Shown here piece by piece: positions 1-11,671 of a DNA stretch of 64,000 nt. Source of the DNA: Anastrepha obliqua (lineage: Eukaryota > Arthropoda > Insecta > Diptera > Tephritidae); the NCBI RefSeq assembly GCF_027943255.1, contig NC_072892.1, positions 162,318,792 through 162,382,791 on the forward strand. Reading direction: 5' to 3'. How positions within the stretch are numbered: position 1 is the first letter of the stretch; each line of letters starts with the position of its first letter. The position numbers and the translations under genes were made by a program. Under the pieces are notes generated by a model. That model was not told the origin of the DNA and ran no database searches. It worked only from the letters and a program-made list of their open reading frames with translations.

Positions 1-270
1 TTTTTTTATATTTATTTCTTAGTAGCGAATAAAACTTATTGTGGCTCTTGAAGCTGTAAAATGTACAAATGTGTTTGTATGCATGATTTTATTTGTTTCT
101 TCAGAAGGTGACCATGAGCGATGCTGGCAGAACTGTAGAGTTTTTATAAAGCTGGGAATAATGAAAGACGGTAGTATTGTACACGTTTTTTAAAGAGTTA
201 TAAAAAATTGGACAACAAAAGAAAATAATAGATTTTTTTCTGTTAATTTATGCAAATAATTTCATTTATA

Positions 271-725
271 AAGGGGTTACCAATAAGAGCGAGTTGAAAT
301 AGAATATAATGAGCTCTGTTTGATATTATTTTTATATATGAGACGCCAATTTTTTTTTTAATATGGGAGCATTGAAATATACGTAGTCGCACAGATCCGA
401 AGAAAAAAATTTTAATGGCAGAATTTGAATATGAGACTGGATTAGGCTGACACTTTGAGGGTTATTTGCAGCTTATTGGCATAGTCTTGCGACTTTCCAA
501 AATTTATAGCTCAAAGTTTAGTGGAGTTAAATCGCAAAGTCATGATGGTCAAACACGTCAGCCCTGGGTCAGATAGAGACCATACCCTCAATTCGTTCAT
601 AATAAGCGTTTATCAGTTACATGCGCTGGGCTCGAATCGTCACATTCGTGAATGTAGAACTCGTCACTGGAAAATTCCTATTAAAACATACGTGAACGTA
701 CTGCACTTTTTCGCACTGAATAGTT
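271..725. mobile_element. possible DD41D mariner-type remnant, one end only
   Basis: A TA at 269-270 is followed by AAGGGGTTACCAATAAG. This closely matches the left end of the DD41D element at 62704 (AAGGGGTTTCCAATAAC) and a similar end at 43451. I could not find the partner inverted repeat or recognisable transposase codons, so the right limit is a guess. The rest of the interval is AT-rich without recognised content. Confidence 0.35.
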
Positions 726-1820
726 TATAAATAAACTTTCTTGAATAAATTATAAAATTTGTACGCTGTGTGTAGTAATGCCAATGGACTACTCCGATCC
801 CTCAGCTGTCTCCTTATTCATTTTTCATATCCTTTGCTTAATTTTTGAACTTAAATTGAAAAACAAAATCCTGACATGTTAGGCTTTGCTTAATGCAAAT
901 AATTTTTAAAATTAATTTGACTATTTCACATTTATTGTGAATCGAGAATACAATCTTAAATGCAGTGGAACTCAAAAACCATTATGAATTGAAAACACTA
1001 TGATCCCTTTGGATTTGTATGTCCAAGATTGATTGAATATAAGATTGTGCCTTCCGAATTCGCTGTGACGTCAGGCTCTGAGAATATACAATTAAAAGGA
1101 ATGGGAATCACTTTTGATAAGAGAAAGAATAGGCGCAAGTAATAGAAATACCAAATATGAAAGTTTATAGACACACACACACTTTCTTGCCATGACGTCA
1201 TCCGCATAAAAACGCAGAGAAACTCTTTTAATGGTTTTTGGAAGACGCCACTTTTTGTATTCAATTTGCATTGTCGTATGTCATCAACCCATTCTGATAT
1301 ATTTCACGTAATTGTTTCAGCCGATACGTTCACGGATATGACGATTCGAACCCTGTTCAAATGTGTAGTTAGTTAACTTTATTACTATATTTTAAAAGTT
1401 GTAGTATTTCAAGCTCAAATTTTCGCCTTTCATGAGCTACCTGACTGGTTAGGCACAAATGAGAATTATAACCTTCAAATAAATCTCAATTTATACTGAT
1501 AACCAAGCGACGATTAAAAAGATCTCTCGTATATGCGGCATTCTCCCACTAGCCCTATAACATACCTCTCCTCTCGGCTGATTCCACTTTGGCACACTGC
1601 TAAAAGCATTTATTCAAGGCGGAGCCGTGTTCATGACTTTTAGACACACCAGGTACCTGCGTCCAGGTTCCTTTCCCAATTGCGTATTGCCGTCATACGC
1701 TTTCGATGCCCCAATTGCTTTGTGACCAATGGGGCATCGGAAAGTTGCAATATCATTGCTCACCATTTCACTCACTGCCCACTGCTTACCATTTCTCTTT
1801 GAAGTTTAGCATTTACGTAA
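726..1820. other. non-coding stretch, no gene recognised
   Basis: I see no supported gene here; open frames are short and have no family features. A perfect inverted repeat with 10-bp arms (CGATGCCCCA at 1704-1713, TGGGGCATCG at 1730-1739) and a 16-base gap is the only distinct structure. Confidence 0.5.
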
Positions 1821-1824
1821 TTTA

Positions 1825-2290
1825 GATTAATCTGGACGACACCGAGGACATTTGCGAGCTCGAAGCGAGATTGAGAGTCTGACGGCGGTACATTGATAGT
1901 ACCATTACAAAAAGAATTTGGCCAAAAGACACGTCAGGCAGTACTTAATCGGTCCAAGAAAAACGTATCTATGTTAGTTGCTTTGATCACAGGCAAAGTT
2001 TGGATGCACCTCATTTCAATTATTACAGAAACTGCAAGAATGAGAAGTCAGTTGGAAGAGTCTGTCAGACACTTTCCTTGTCACTGCCCTGCGCGGTATG
2101 CTACTGGTTTAGATACTTCGGCACATTGTTCTTGAATGATTCTGATAACCTTATGGATAGAAGTGTCATCCAGATCAATGGGCTTGCACTCAAAACAAAA
2201 TGGTTTAGAGATTAGCATCAATCAAACTACTGCGGCTCGGTAATGGCCTAAGTGAGTTGGTTTAAATACCAACTGCTACTTCCATCTACC
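1825..2290 (+). mobile_element. non-LTR retrotransposon 3' end, plus strand, degenerate
   Basis: Broken frames resemble the C-terminal end of the RNase H-type LINE polyprotein: a region like SKKNVSMLVALITGK, as in other copies where a basic segment precedes a 'LITGHC' motif, then a cysteine-rich patch. The 3' end (about 2240-2275) has CTAAGTGAGTTGG, also found near the 3' end of the copies at 15090, 9650 and 43590, and forms a perfect 7-bp stem (2255-2261 with 2268-2274). The copy is 5'-truncated with several frame breaks. Family assignment rests on similarity within this window. Confidence 0.6.
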
Positions 2291-2395
2291 TATCTACTTA
2301 GTTTTATTGGATTACAGGCCACTGTGAGCTCTGATGTGATAATTAACTCAAACATAATAAAGCCGAACACCCAAAAAACGCGCCAAAGTAATATT

Positions 2396-3163
2396 TTTTT
2401 TTATGCCGGGACAACTAGCAAAAACAGCACTCAGACACATTTAAATCCATTGTACTGTACTCGGGTTCCCTGTTTAATGTTAAAGCTACCCGACCTCCAA
2501 AGAAATCTGAGTAGATTTTGTGGTGCCAAGGAGCCAAGCTGGTCGCGTCTTAACACACCAGCGCCAAAGACCTCAAGCCTTATTCGAGCGAAAGCCGAGC
2601 AGACGCACAGAAAGCTGTACACCGACTCATTCTCCCCTCCGCATGCTGGGCAGAGTGCACTGTCTGAGATGCTCACCTTTTCCATGTGCTTCGCCCATAG
2701 AAAGTGACCCGTCCAGTCCAACGAGCTGCCTACAGTCCCTTTTTGTCCCAATGACAGGAGGGTATACGACAGTCGGTCGAACATGACAGGTAACATCAGT
2801 TTGTCCATCTGCACTCTCTCTCAACCTGCCAGGGTTGCTTATGGGTTAAAGTAACCTGTTTGCTCACCGTGGCTTTGATGGCTGTAGAAGGGAGTGGCAG
2901 AACGGGCTGCGGGCCAAAGAAGTTGGCCTCAGAGCCCATCCTAGCTAAAGAGTAAGAGATCTCGTTACTCGTGATAACGCCCCGAGACCCATGTTAGCAT
3001 AAGGATATTATGTCTACCCATATAGTTCAGCCTAGATTTACAGTACTTAACTACCCTTAAAGTGGTTAGAGGGCTGTCTAAAACCATGAGCGCGGCTTTG
3101 CTGTAGCTGCAGACACATACAGATCTACCTTTCTACCTGTTTTCCACAACAAAGTTCATTCTG
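2396..3163 (-). mobile_element. RNase H-type LINE 3' end, minus strand, degenerate
   Basis: This is the same family as the better copy at 30420-31850, in the same orientation. Shared features include a zinc-finger-like tail (CPAC then a C-V-C-A-F-A-R motif) encoded at 2431-2814 and a decayed RNase H region at about 2870-3160. The T-run at 2394-2402 marks the poly(A) end in sense orientation. Frame breaks and missing upstream domains show a dead, 5'-truncated copy. The 88-residue plus-strand frame at 2520-2786 is only a shadow of it. Confidence 0.75.
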
Positions 3164-4735
3164 TTCTTCAAATTAATATGGTCGTCTGCCATTTTTGATT
3201 TGCCCCTATTGGAACACTCTTTACAATTCACGCCAATGAATCAAAGTTATACGACTCCTTTCAAAATCTTCGCTAAGCTTACGAAAGTATAACAAGAGAG
3301 CGCAGACACGTGCCTTGCGCGAGTCAACAATCAATTCAAAATTCTTAAATATTAAAATTAGAATACTCGTATAATTTTTCATCTTATGTAATACATATTG
3401 ACTCATTAATTATGGAGCACGCCTGCAAAAAAGTTGAAATCAAGAGTTATATAATGTGCTAAAAATGAATTTAAAATTAAAAAACAAAAAATGTATTTTC
3501 TTAACAAGTGGACTCTTCAATTCTTTTCATTACTAAGTTCAGGGGATTTTTTCGCTTTAGTGGCGTTGAAAAGCGACAGCGGTAACGGCTAGAAAGAAAA
3601 AGATAAGTTCTTTAACTTTTAAATTCTCTTTTCGCTTTCTTGTTTTTCGCTTACTGTCTTCCGCGTGCGTTTTTACACTCATACCTATACGCATACATAC
3701 ACACACACGCATGCATGTGATATCTATTTATACGCACACTCCGTTGCTAAGCTAAAATGTATTTGATTAAGTATTCCGAGCGCAACGCATGCGTGAGGGC
3801 GCTTTTAAAAATAAATAATATTTCATGTCTACAATATTACGCAGTGTTACGTACATTTGTATGTATGTGAAAAAAATGAAAAATAAAAAAAATTTAAAAA
3901 TAAAAATGGAAAAAATGCGAAGAAAATATTTCTATTTTACATTGAAAATGCTCGACACGCGTTGCATGCGTCACTCTCGGCAAATAGTGTTGCATAAAAT
4001 ATGCAAATAAATGTTGTTGATCCTTAAGTGAAATTCCTGCAAAGTCTCCTCATCAACGCTTCTACGCTGACAGCAGTTCTTGAGTCAGTGAACGTGTGCC
4101 TGAGCCTTGATTTCCTGACTGTTTGCAGATAAATGATTTGTGCATATTAATTTATAGAAAAAATGCAGTGTCAGCGCGCCAATGCGAATTAATGATTGCA
4201 TAACTTGATTTGAATTAGCGAAATATGCATATTGGCGAATCGTTTCTTAATGCATTAATTCGCAATCATAACATTATAGTTAACATATTCAAAACTAGAA
4301 CAAGGATCATGAAATTTTAAATCAAAATTGTAAAACACTGGGAAATGTTGTGAAATTATTTTCAATAAAATTTATTCATGTCGATGGCCCCAGATGCCCT
4401 AAATAAAATTTATAATTTTATAAATACAAATTTTTAGCAATTTCAAGATAGAGAGGTATAAGAGAAATTTTACAGTGATTAAAAAGTTCCTAGGATAACC
4501 GCCAGGTGACGCTCTAAGGTAACTGATTTGAGTTCTTAATTGAGACATCCAGACATCCCGTGAGTGAGTAGAGAGCTCCGAATGAATGGAGGGCTCCAAA
4601 TGAACCAAAATAAACTCGTCATTTTCAGTCAAAAAAGAAAGTAATACTCACTGCTTTTATGGCTTTCCACGGTATTGTACACCATGAATTTTTGTCCAGA
4701 AGGTCAGACAGTTAATAAGGGATATTATTTTGATG
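3164..4735. other. AT-rich intergenic stretch
   Basis: No gene is supported. It contains a short CA/CATA-rich microsatellite near 3685-3720 and a pair of perfect 11-bp inverted arms, GCGAATTAATG (4185-4195) and CATTAATTCGC (4253-4263). The minus-strand open frame at 4399-4632 has no recognised features. Confidence 0.5.
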
Positions 4736-5315
4736 TTATAAGACGTTTTTGTTCCGGCTATGCCAAATGACGTTGCTCAATACTTGCAGCGCCATCAGAA
4801 TTGGGAAGGACCTCTCCGAACCGTTTGGTACCAAACGAGGTTTCAAACAGGGTGACTCGCTGTCGTGTGACTTCTTTAACCTGCTACTGGAAAAGATTGT
4901 GCGCGCCGCAGAACTTGATTGCTCAGGTACAATTTTATAAGACGGTATAATTGTTGGCCGCGCTAGATTTTTGGACCTTTGCACGTTAGCGACCGCGAGG
5001 ATCGTAGACGATGGAACAATGAGCTGTATGAGCTTTACGACGACATAGACATAGTGCAGCGAATAAAGATCCAGCGACTACGTTGGCTGGGTCATGTCGT
5101 CCGAATGGATACATCTGAAAGTATTCGATGCGGTACCAGTTGGTAGGAGAGGAATAGGATGGTCTCATTTTCCATCTGGCGCCAGGTAGCATGGGAAAGA
5201 AACGACTGGCGCGCTTAATTAAACTCGGCCAAAAGCGCGGAAGTAGTTAACGCGCCAATCAAGAAGAAGAAGAAGAAGAAGAAAAAAAGAAGAAGAAAAC
5301 TAAGAAGAAGAAGAA
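4736..5315 (+). mobile_element. RTE/BovB-like LINE, plus strand, internally deleted
   Basis: Codons at 4749-4940 give a reverse-transcriptase segment (SEPFGTKRGFKQGDSLSCDF, the RT box 4 region). A deletion then joins it to the C-terminal segment near 4985-5215, which contains RIKIQRLRWLGHVVRMD, typical of the end of RTE-like ORF2. The element ends in GCGCCAATC followed by a GAA-rich simple tail (5263-5315). Frame changes and the lost YADD motif show that it is dead. Related copies lie at 9688-10490 and 33522-33795. Confidence 0.8.
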
Positions 5316-5800
5316 TATGTGTACATGAAGCAATTCGCCAAAAAATGAAGGATTTGTTGGAAAGCAACAATTTGTGGATTTTGTACCGTCACACCGTGCT
5401 GTCATAATCCTTGATTTTTTGTCCCGGAACCAAACGAATACCCTCCAGCAGGCGTCGAATTTACCTGATATGGCTTCCTAAAATTTTTTTCTGTTTAATC
5501 GCGTCAAAAAATCATTAAAACAGAATACGCGTTTTTACAACCGAAATGAAACATCGAAGACAGCTCTGTTGTCTATACAGAAAATAGAGTTTCAGAAATG
5601 TTTCGATAGTTGAATTAAATGTGCGTTAATACTAAAAATTGAAATTTGAAAAGGTCGAGCCAAGGAGCACCAAGAGATGTGGTGGCTTCTAAAACACTCA
5701 GGCTAAAAAGTCCATTGTATTTAGAGCTCTGGAAAGAGGGTAGATAGTCAAGGAGGGAAGGAGAAAGAGATAGCGAAGAATAGAGACAGAGATAAAGGTA
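5316..5800. other. no recognised feature
   Basis: AT-rich sequence between a LINE tail and a DD41D mariner. I see no supported open frame or repeat. Confidence 0.4.
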
Positions 5801-6227
5801 TAAGGTGGGCCATGTAAAATTTGCGTTTTGAATCGGCTATAAAAAAAAACTAATCAATCAACTTCGATTTCGTGTTTTGAAGCATCAATCGTCTCTGGAT
5901 GTTCGAGTGTAACTTTGGCAGTGTGACAAGTTGCACCGTCCTGTTGAAACCAAATGTCGTACATGTCATCCTCTTCAATTTTTGGAAACAACTCGTTGAG
6001 CATGTCACGGTAACTCTCGCCATTTACTGTAACCGCGGAAGAAGAAGAAGACTCATTACTTTGGAAATAGGTTTTCAATATTTCCCAATTTTGTTCAAGC
6101 GTATAGCGTCCCATTTCGTAAATGTCAAACCTTTAAGTAAATTATGAATACATTTGACATGTTATTTGTGTTACCATTCTCAAAAAAATAGGTGGTTCAA
6201 AAAGCAAACGCTATATGGTCCACCCTG
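5801..6227 (-). mobile_element. DD41D (rosa-type) mariner, internally deleted
   Basis: The inverted ends begin TAAGGTGGGCCAT on the left and CAGGGTGGACCAT on the right (read inward). They are flanked by TA at 5799-5800 and 6228-6229. A minus-strand frame (5854-6114) keeps the second catalytic block, with WFQQDGATCHTA, and the preceding VNGESYRDML segment seen in DD41D transposases. The third aspartate and the N-terminal half are missing, so this is a 427-bp non-autonomous relic. Confidence 0.8.
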
Positions 6228-6229
6228 TA

Positions 6230-6540
6230 GTAGTTAGTCCTGTGAGAATTTTCCAAATTCTTTGGCAAATCTGTAAATATCCTTTAGTTTTAGACATCGG
6301 AACCCAAAACTTGTAGCCTCGCTCTAGCAAAGGCAGGACACTCACAGAGAAAGTGCTCAGTACTATCCGCCTCCTCCAAGCAAGATAGAACCGAGCCCAA
6401 CGTCTTCCCTTCCAAGTTTCAGTAGAAAGTTTGACAGTTTTCTGTTTGGACTTGTCACAAAACACTTTGCAGTTCTGCAGCGTTCTAGACCGGATCATTG
6501 CTCTTCCCCTCATGATTCTTGCGGAACTGATTCCGATTAT
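6230..6540 (-). mobile_element. RNase H-type LINE C-terminal remnant
   Basis: Read on the minus strand, the segment contains CLEEADSTEHFLCECPAFAR, a cysteine-rich tail found at the end of many RNase H-bearing non-LTR polyproteins. It sits directly beside the TA flank of the DD41D element, so that element probably inserted next to or into it. Frameshifts are present. Confidence 0.65.
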
Positions 6541-7530
6541 TGGCTCTGGCTTTTATGGGGGAGGAGGATCTTCTTAATCTTCTTTATCCATTACTGAAAC
6601 CGAGAAGTCCTATGTTTCACCTAGGAACCACGACAGAATTATTTACTATGTTGTTAATCGAACTACATCGTAAAACACTGGCATGGCTACTTGTTCTGAA
6701 TAATTAAATGTATGGCGATAATTTTTATTGAGGGCAATAACGGGGGGCAGTCATTACTACAGATATTTAAAGATTTCCAGCTATACTAAAATATGCTAGC
6801 CATGGATTGCGTGATTGCAAATTTTCGCTTGAAGTAAAGAAAATACCAGCGCCGAACGATTGAACATAAAAAATTATAATTAACAGACCGGTGATTTTAG
6901 ACCTGAAAATTACTTTGGGAAACATGTAATAAAATTTCGAAAATTTTTTGAAATCAGATATAAATTTGAAGAAATAGACGAGATTTCTCGATCTCGGTCA
7001 CCTACAAATGTTCAATAAAAGCGAGGCGTCAATGCATTAACTATTGGGCATGCAATAAGCCATAAATTCAGTTCGTATTATGCACCATTTGACTTACCGC
7101 GCTGACACTGTCTATGAAAATTTGTTTGCTCATTCTTTTTCTTTGGCCACCAATGGGTTTCTTCTGCTTCATATTTATTTTATCGTTTTTTTCGCCTGTA
7201 ATCTCCCAAGCAACTTGCCTACACTACACATAAAAATATGCTGGAAATGTTGGTTTCAATCGCCTCCAATCTGAGTGACGCCGCTGGCGCTGACCAACGC
7301 ATCGCATGTAAATTTCTAACGATATCAATCAGTACTTTTCAACCGTTGCCACTTTTGCATGCTAATTCATTTGTATTTCACTTACATGTATACATATTTA
7401 CGGGCATTTATTTTTCATACGCTGTTTTGTTAAACTCTCCAATTGTCAATATTTGCGCAAATTAAATTGCAATTAATTTCATACTTCAATCTTATGTGTT
7501 TGTATAATTTAGTATTGACATGCAAATGCA
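6541..7530. other. no recognised feature
   Basis: AT-rich sequence with only short, featureless open frames (for example 7080-7274 and 7238-7465). No motif, repeat or transposon end was recognised. Confidence 0.4.
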
Positions 7531-7539
7531 ATTTATAGG

Positions 7540-8280
7540 CTAATATTTGTTTTCAGAAGGTGTAAACACTGATATTTTTACACCTGAGCAAGCGCCGTAT
7601 TTTAGTCAGTTGGGAGTTCGCGTCATCAATCTTTTGTGAATTGAGAGACAATAGAAAAATCAAATTTTGAACATAATTGCTAAGCATTTTAATTGCCATT
7701 GCCAGCAATTAATGCATATCACACAAACGAATACAGTTAATATATTAAATTCTTCATCTCAGCTGTGATTCACAAGAAAACCATGGCATGGATCCGCAAT
7801 ATTCAACTACGTATTTGTATATATATTCGGTTATTCTATTTCATGCCGGCATATCTTATGTTGTTATTTTGTAAACAAATATTGGTAAACCCATTAAGCT
7901 TGGAGTTCCCTACTTATTGATATTTGTTTTCTGAAAATGTAAACATTCTTACTTTTACACTTCGACAAGTGCCATATTGCGTTGGGTTGAAAGTTCGCGT
8001 CTTAAGTCTTTAGTTTGTTTCACGTGCGCTTTATACGAGTACAGGAAAATATAATTTCCAACGTAGTGGTTAAACATATAAATTATCCGTCACATGCTAT
8101 TAATGCGTATCACACAAAATTATACAGTTTATACTACTTTGATGGGCAGTGACTCAGTTGGATACAGCCCCGGGCAGCAGTTTAAAATGTGATAGTTTGG
8201 TTTGTTCTATTTTACATAGGAATGCTTTATTAAATTTTTTAGAATAATTTTGCGTTGACTACATATGAATGGGGTTCTAC
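7540..8280. repeat. degenerate tandem duplication, period about 373 bp
   Basis: Two segments, 7540-7905 and 7913-8280, match in order at several points: a TGTAAACA motif with a facing TTTTACAC (7560 and 7939), then AGTTCGCGTC (7614 and 7992), then ATTAATGC followed by ATCACACAAA (7708 and 8098). The copies have diverged strongly. I do not recognise the sequence as a known element. Confidence 0.6.
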
Positions 8281-8469
8281 CATTTATTGGTATGCTGAAC
8301 AGGTTATAATTAAATACTTATTTCAGATAATTTGTATATTTATTTACATTTCAAAATAATTGAAATTCACATTGGTTGGGTAGCTGTAAGTGAAAATGCA
8401 ATTAAGCAATACCGCAAACATTTTTTGCAATGTTTAATTTCAAGTTTATTTTTTTCATCAGAATGTAAA

Positions 8470-9600
8470 AAAAACGTGTTTATTTATAATTTATTTATTT
8501 ATTAATTTTTTTTTATTCCTTTATATCTCTTGCCAAATTAACAATAAATAGTTTGTACATGAAATTATTTATATAGTTATATGAAGAAATACCGCTCTTA
8601 ATCAGAGCATAGGGCGGAAACAAACTCAGACCAACGTGAGCGATCTTGGCCAAAATATGCGGTGAATAATGCGCAGAGATCTGTTGGTAAATGTTTGTAG
8701 ACTATTGCATATGGTATCTGGGACTTTCCATGTTTCGCACGCATAAGGTAACACTGGATTGATGCTTGTATTGAAAATTCGTAATTTGGTTTTTGAGCTG
8801 ATATGTCTTGATGACGAGATTAGATTCATCCTGTGGAAAGCGTGGCGAGCTTTGTTTATGCGGGAACTTACATCAGCTTCCGCTCCACAATTTTTTCCAA
8901 GGTAGCAGAAGTTTTCTATATCCTCAATTGTAACCAGCGTGCCACCCACTTCAAGCGTCAGTGCGTCCTGGTTTGGAGTTTCGATACGTATAAGCTTCGT
9001 TTTTTTGAAGTTGACTCGTAATCCAAATTGGCTCGCATATCGTATTAAGCCAGTAAGTTTAGCGTGTGCTTCAGACAATTTGTGTGTCAAAAAGCACATA
9101 TCATCGGCATAATCCAGATCGCAGAGCTTCTGATATGGGCGCCAATGAATGCCCGATGGAATATCGATATTTGTTTTTTTTATAATGTAATCAAGTACAG
9201 TGATAAACAGCAGCGGCGACAACACACAACCTTGACGAACACCATTGTGACTACTGAACAACTCGCTCTTTTTGCCTTTGAAGAGTACACTGCACACAGC
9301 TCCCTCATAAAGTTCTTGAATGATGGTGACGATTTTTTCCGGTACTCCATTAGTCCTCAAGGAAGACCAAATTGTTCAAGGTGTCAAAAGCGCGCTCAAA
9401 ATCCACAAAGAGTAGGTACAGTGGCGACCCTCATTTTGCTGACTGCTCTATAATTATACGCAGCGTGTTAATATGATCTACACACGATCTTTTGGGGCGA
9501 AAACCGTTCTGTTCGGTGCGCACTATGTTGTTGAGAACTGGGACGATTCTCTCAAGATTGGCAAATGCCATTTTATTTATTTATAATAATGTGAAAATAG
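8470..9600 (-). mobile_element. non-LTR retrotransposon 3' half, minus strand
   Basis: This is a 5'-truncated LINE with reverse-transcriptase coding (8626-9360) and further RT codons in broken frames up to about 9570. The latter include a DFERAFD-like box at about 9400 and an NGFRPKRSC-like box at about 9500. The plus-strand T/A-rich TTTATTTATT run near 8485-8515 fits an ATAAATAA-type tail in sense orientation. Confidence 0.75.
8626..9360 (-). pseudogene. reverse transcriptase fragment (LINE ORF2)
   Basis: The 244-residue frame carries ordered RT boxes: NGVRQGCVLSPLLF (box 4), DLDYADDMCFL (box 5, catalytic YADD) and LRVNFKKTK (box 6), then the FCYLG and LPYACETW segments found after the RT core in CR1/RTE/R4-like elements. 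It lacks the endonuclease and upstream RT boxes in the same frame. A frameshift near 9360 separates it from the earlier RT boxes. The clade cannot be fixed by eye; a phylogeny of the RT would decide. Confidence 0.8.
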
Positions 9601-9623
9601 GCGCTATTGTCTCTAAAACTTTA

Positions 9624-9681
9624 GGTTAGGTTAGATTACGGTGGTAGTCGGTCTGTATGACCAACTCACTTAGACCTTCGC
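9624..9681 (-). mobile_element. tail-only LINE 3' end (TAGGTTAGG family)
   Basis: Starts TAGGTTAGGTTAG and continues with GGTAGTCGGTCTG and GACCAACTCACTTAGACC. This is the reverse complement of the 3' end of the plus-strand LINE finishing at 15143. Only about 58 bp are present, an extreme 5' truncation. Confidence 0.75.
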
Positions 9682-9687
9682 TAAAAC

Positions 9688-10490
9688 TTTCTCTTCTTAT
9701 TAATTGGCGCCGTAACCGCTTACGCAATTTTGGCGGAGTTTAACAAAGCACGCCATTCGTTTCTTTCTCGTGCTAACCGGCGCCAATTGGACACAACAAG
9801 TGAAGCCAAATCCTTCTCCAGACCCGGAGCGTTTGTATCCATTCGGACGACATGACCCAGCCAGCGTAGCCGCTGGATCTTTATTCGCTGCGCTATGTCT
9901 ATCTCGTGGTAAAGCTAATACAGCTCATCGTTTCATTGCCTGCGATATTCGCCGTTGCCAATGTGCAAAGCTCCAAAAATCTTACGCAGAATCTTTCTCT
10001 CAAACACTCCAAGCGTCGCTTCATCGGATGTTGTCTTGGTCCACGCTTCTGCGCCATACGTTAGGACGGGCATGATGAGAGTCTTGTAGAGTGTTAGTTT
10101 GACAATTGACTACTTAGTCCAAAGTAGCACTTGTTGGCAAGAGAGATTCTACGTTGGATTTCAAGGCTGACATTGTTATCGGTGTTAATGCTGGTTCCTT
10201 AGTATACGAAGTCCTTTACAACCTCGAAATCATAACTGTCAACAGTGACGTGGGCGCCGATACGCGAGTGCGCCGATTGTTTGTTTGATGACAGGAGGCA
10301 CTTCGTTTTGTCCTCGTTCACCACCAGACCCATTCGCTTTGTCTCTTTATCCAGTTTGGAGAAGGCAGAACAAATAGCGCGGTTGTTAAGGCCGATGATG
10401 TCGATATCATCGGCATACGCTAAAACTAGATGTAGCTTATTCAGGAACTCACAGTGGCCCTCCATTGCTGTTCATTATATTTATAAATAA
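9688..10490 (-). mobile_element. RTE/BovB-like LINE, minus strand, degenerate
   Basis: A minus-strand frame at 10199-10465 has AYADDIDIIG (the RT YADD box) followed by GLVVNEDKTKCLLSS. Lower-numbered sequence encodes the post-RT C-terminal part, with RIKIQR-like and GHVVRMD-like segments in broken frames. The 3' end shows GGCGCCAATTAATAAGAAG in sense orientation, the same end as the copies at 4736 and 33522. It is 5'-truncated and frameshifted. Confidence 0.8.
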
Positions 10491-10534
10491 CTTACCGAGT
10501 TGTTTTAAGTTTGCCAACTGTTTGCAGATGATGC

Positions 10535-10622
10535 AAAACTTCTGGTGAAATGGTTGAAATGCCAGTCTGGTACTTCTCTTTAGCACTAAAGCGCCGTTTC
10601 TCTACTTGAGGTTAAAATGGTA
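10535..10622 (-). mobile_element. tail-only copy of the LINE at 18014-18545
   Basis: The segment around AAATGGTTGAAATGCC and TAGCACTAAAGCGCCG matches 18030-18090 almost base for base. There is no coding part, so this is a short 5'-truncated 3' end. Confidence 0.65.
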
Positions 10623-10639
10623 TGCAAAATTTTTAAATA

Positions 10640-11060
10640 CTCATTCGATTTCAATCAAAATTTAGGACCTTCTATTCAGCCGTTAGAAAACTTGGGTATG
10701 CAGTTTTATAGCCCTTTAAATTAGAATATAATAAAGTACAAGTTTGGTGTTACTAAAAGAGTTTGCTGATTTTTGTTTAAGTTGTTTTCTTGAAGCTATT
10801 GGAGATTCCACGATTTTTTTTGGTGTGGAGAAAATGCGCGATACCGGCAAGGAAAAAAATTATCTAAAATTAAGGGAGTATTTCAGCAACTCCAAACATG
10901 CAGCTTCTTACACTAGAACTTAACAAACTATAAAACTTCCTTCCAAAAATCTTTCTGGAAATTCTAAATGAAAGCCGTGGAATTGCAATGAAAAGTTTAT
11001 GGAATTTTTCTTATTTTTGTTAGATAATGCGCTATACTTTTATAGAAAAATAATGAACAT
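10640..11060. repeat. dispersed AT-rich repeat, unclassified
   Basis: Blocks such as GCAGTTTTATAGCCC (10700) and a 'CTCCAAACATGCAGCTTCTTACACTAG'-type block (about 10890) recur, diverged, at 17640-18010 and partly at 12770-12960, 18640-18830 and 53930-53990. No ends or coding were seen. Confidence 0.45.
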
Positions 11061-11464
11061 TCAGAAAATAAAGTATTGTAAAATGGTAAAAACTGGTCAA
11101 AATATTGAGGTGGTATGATTTTGTCGCAGGCTTTACATGCAGAAGGCGTAAAACTATTTGGGAAGCCTTCACGCAAACGCTGCACTGAGACATGCACTGA
11201 AAAATGTTATCAAATACATTTAGGGGACTGGGAAGTAAAATTTCCGCTGTTAGGTAATTATATACACGCCGAAGCTCTAGTCGCCAGCGCTTATCTTTAG
11301 TGGATTAATTATTTATAATTAGTTCTCATGTAAATATTAATAATAAAAAATTATATATGCAGACTTGATAATATGGGACTATTTATTTTTTTACTTTTCA
11401 ATTTCAATTATTCTTTTATAAGAACACAGATCATACTACAACAAAAACCTTATAAAGCAGAGGA

Positions 11465-11660
11465 TCAAACTTTGTACAAAATTTGTAAGAATTCGGCAAA
11501 TTTTCATCAAAATTTTAACTTTTCGTTCAGAATTTCTAAAATAATTTCAAGTACGTTGCTTAATAGTTCAATAAGTTTTGAAATAGTAAACTGCAAATTT
11601 CAAGTTGGTCAATCACACTGATTTTTGAGAATTTTTTTCGGTCAAGGTCTTGTACATTTT
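11465..11660 (-). repeat. dispersed AT-rich repeat, inverted copy (left arm)
   Basis: The reverse complement of this segment aligns well with 12765-12935. Both share GAAAAAAATTCTCAAAAATC, then AGAAATT(C/T)TGA(A/G)C and CTTACAAATTTT-like blocks in the same order. The arms flank the TTAA-bounded element at 11672-12750. Confidence 0.55.
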
Positions 11661-11671
11661 TCTCCATTTAA

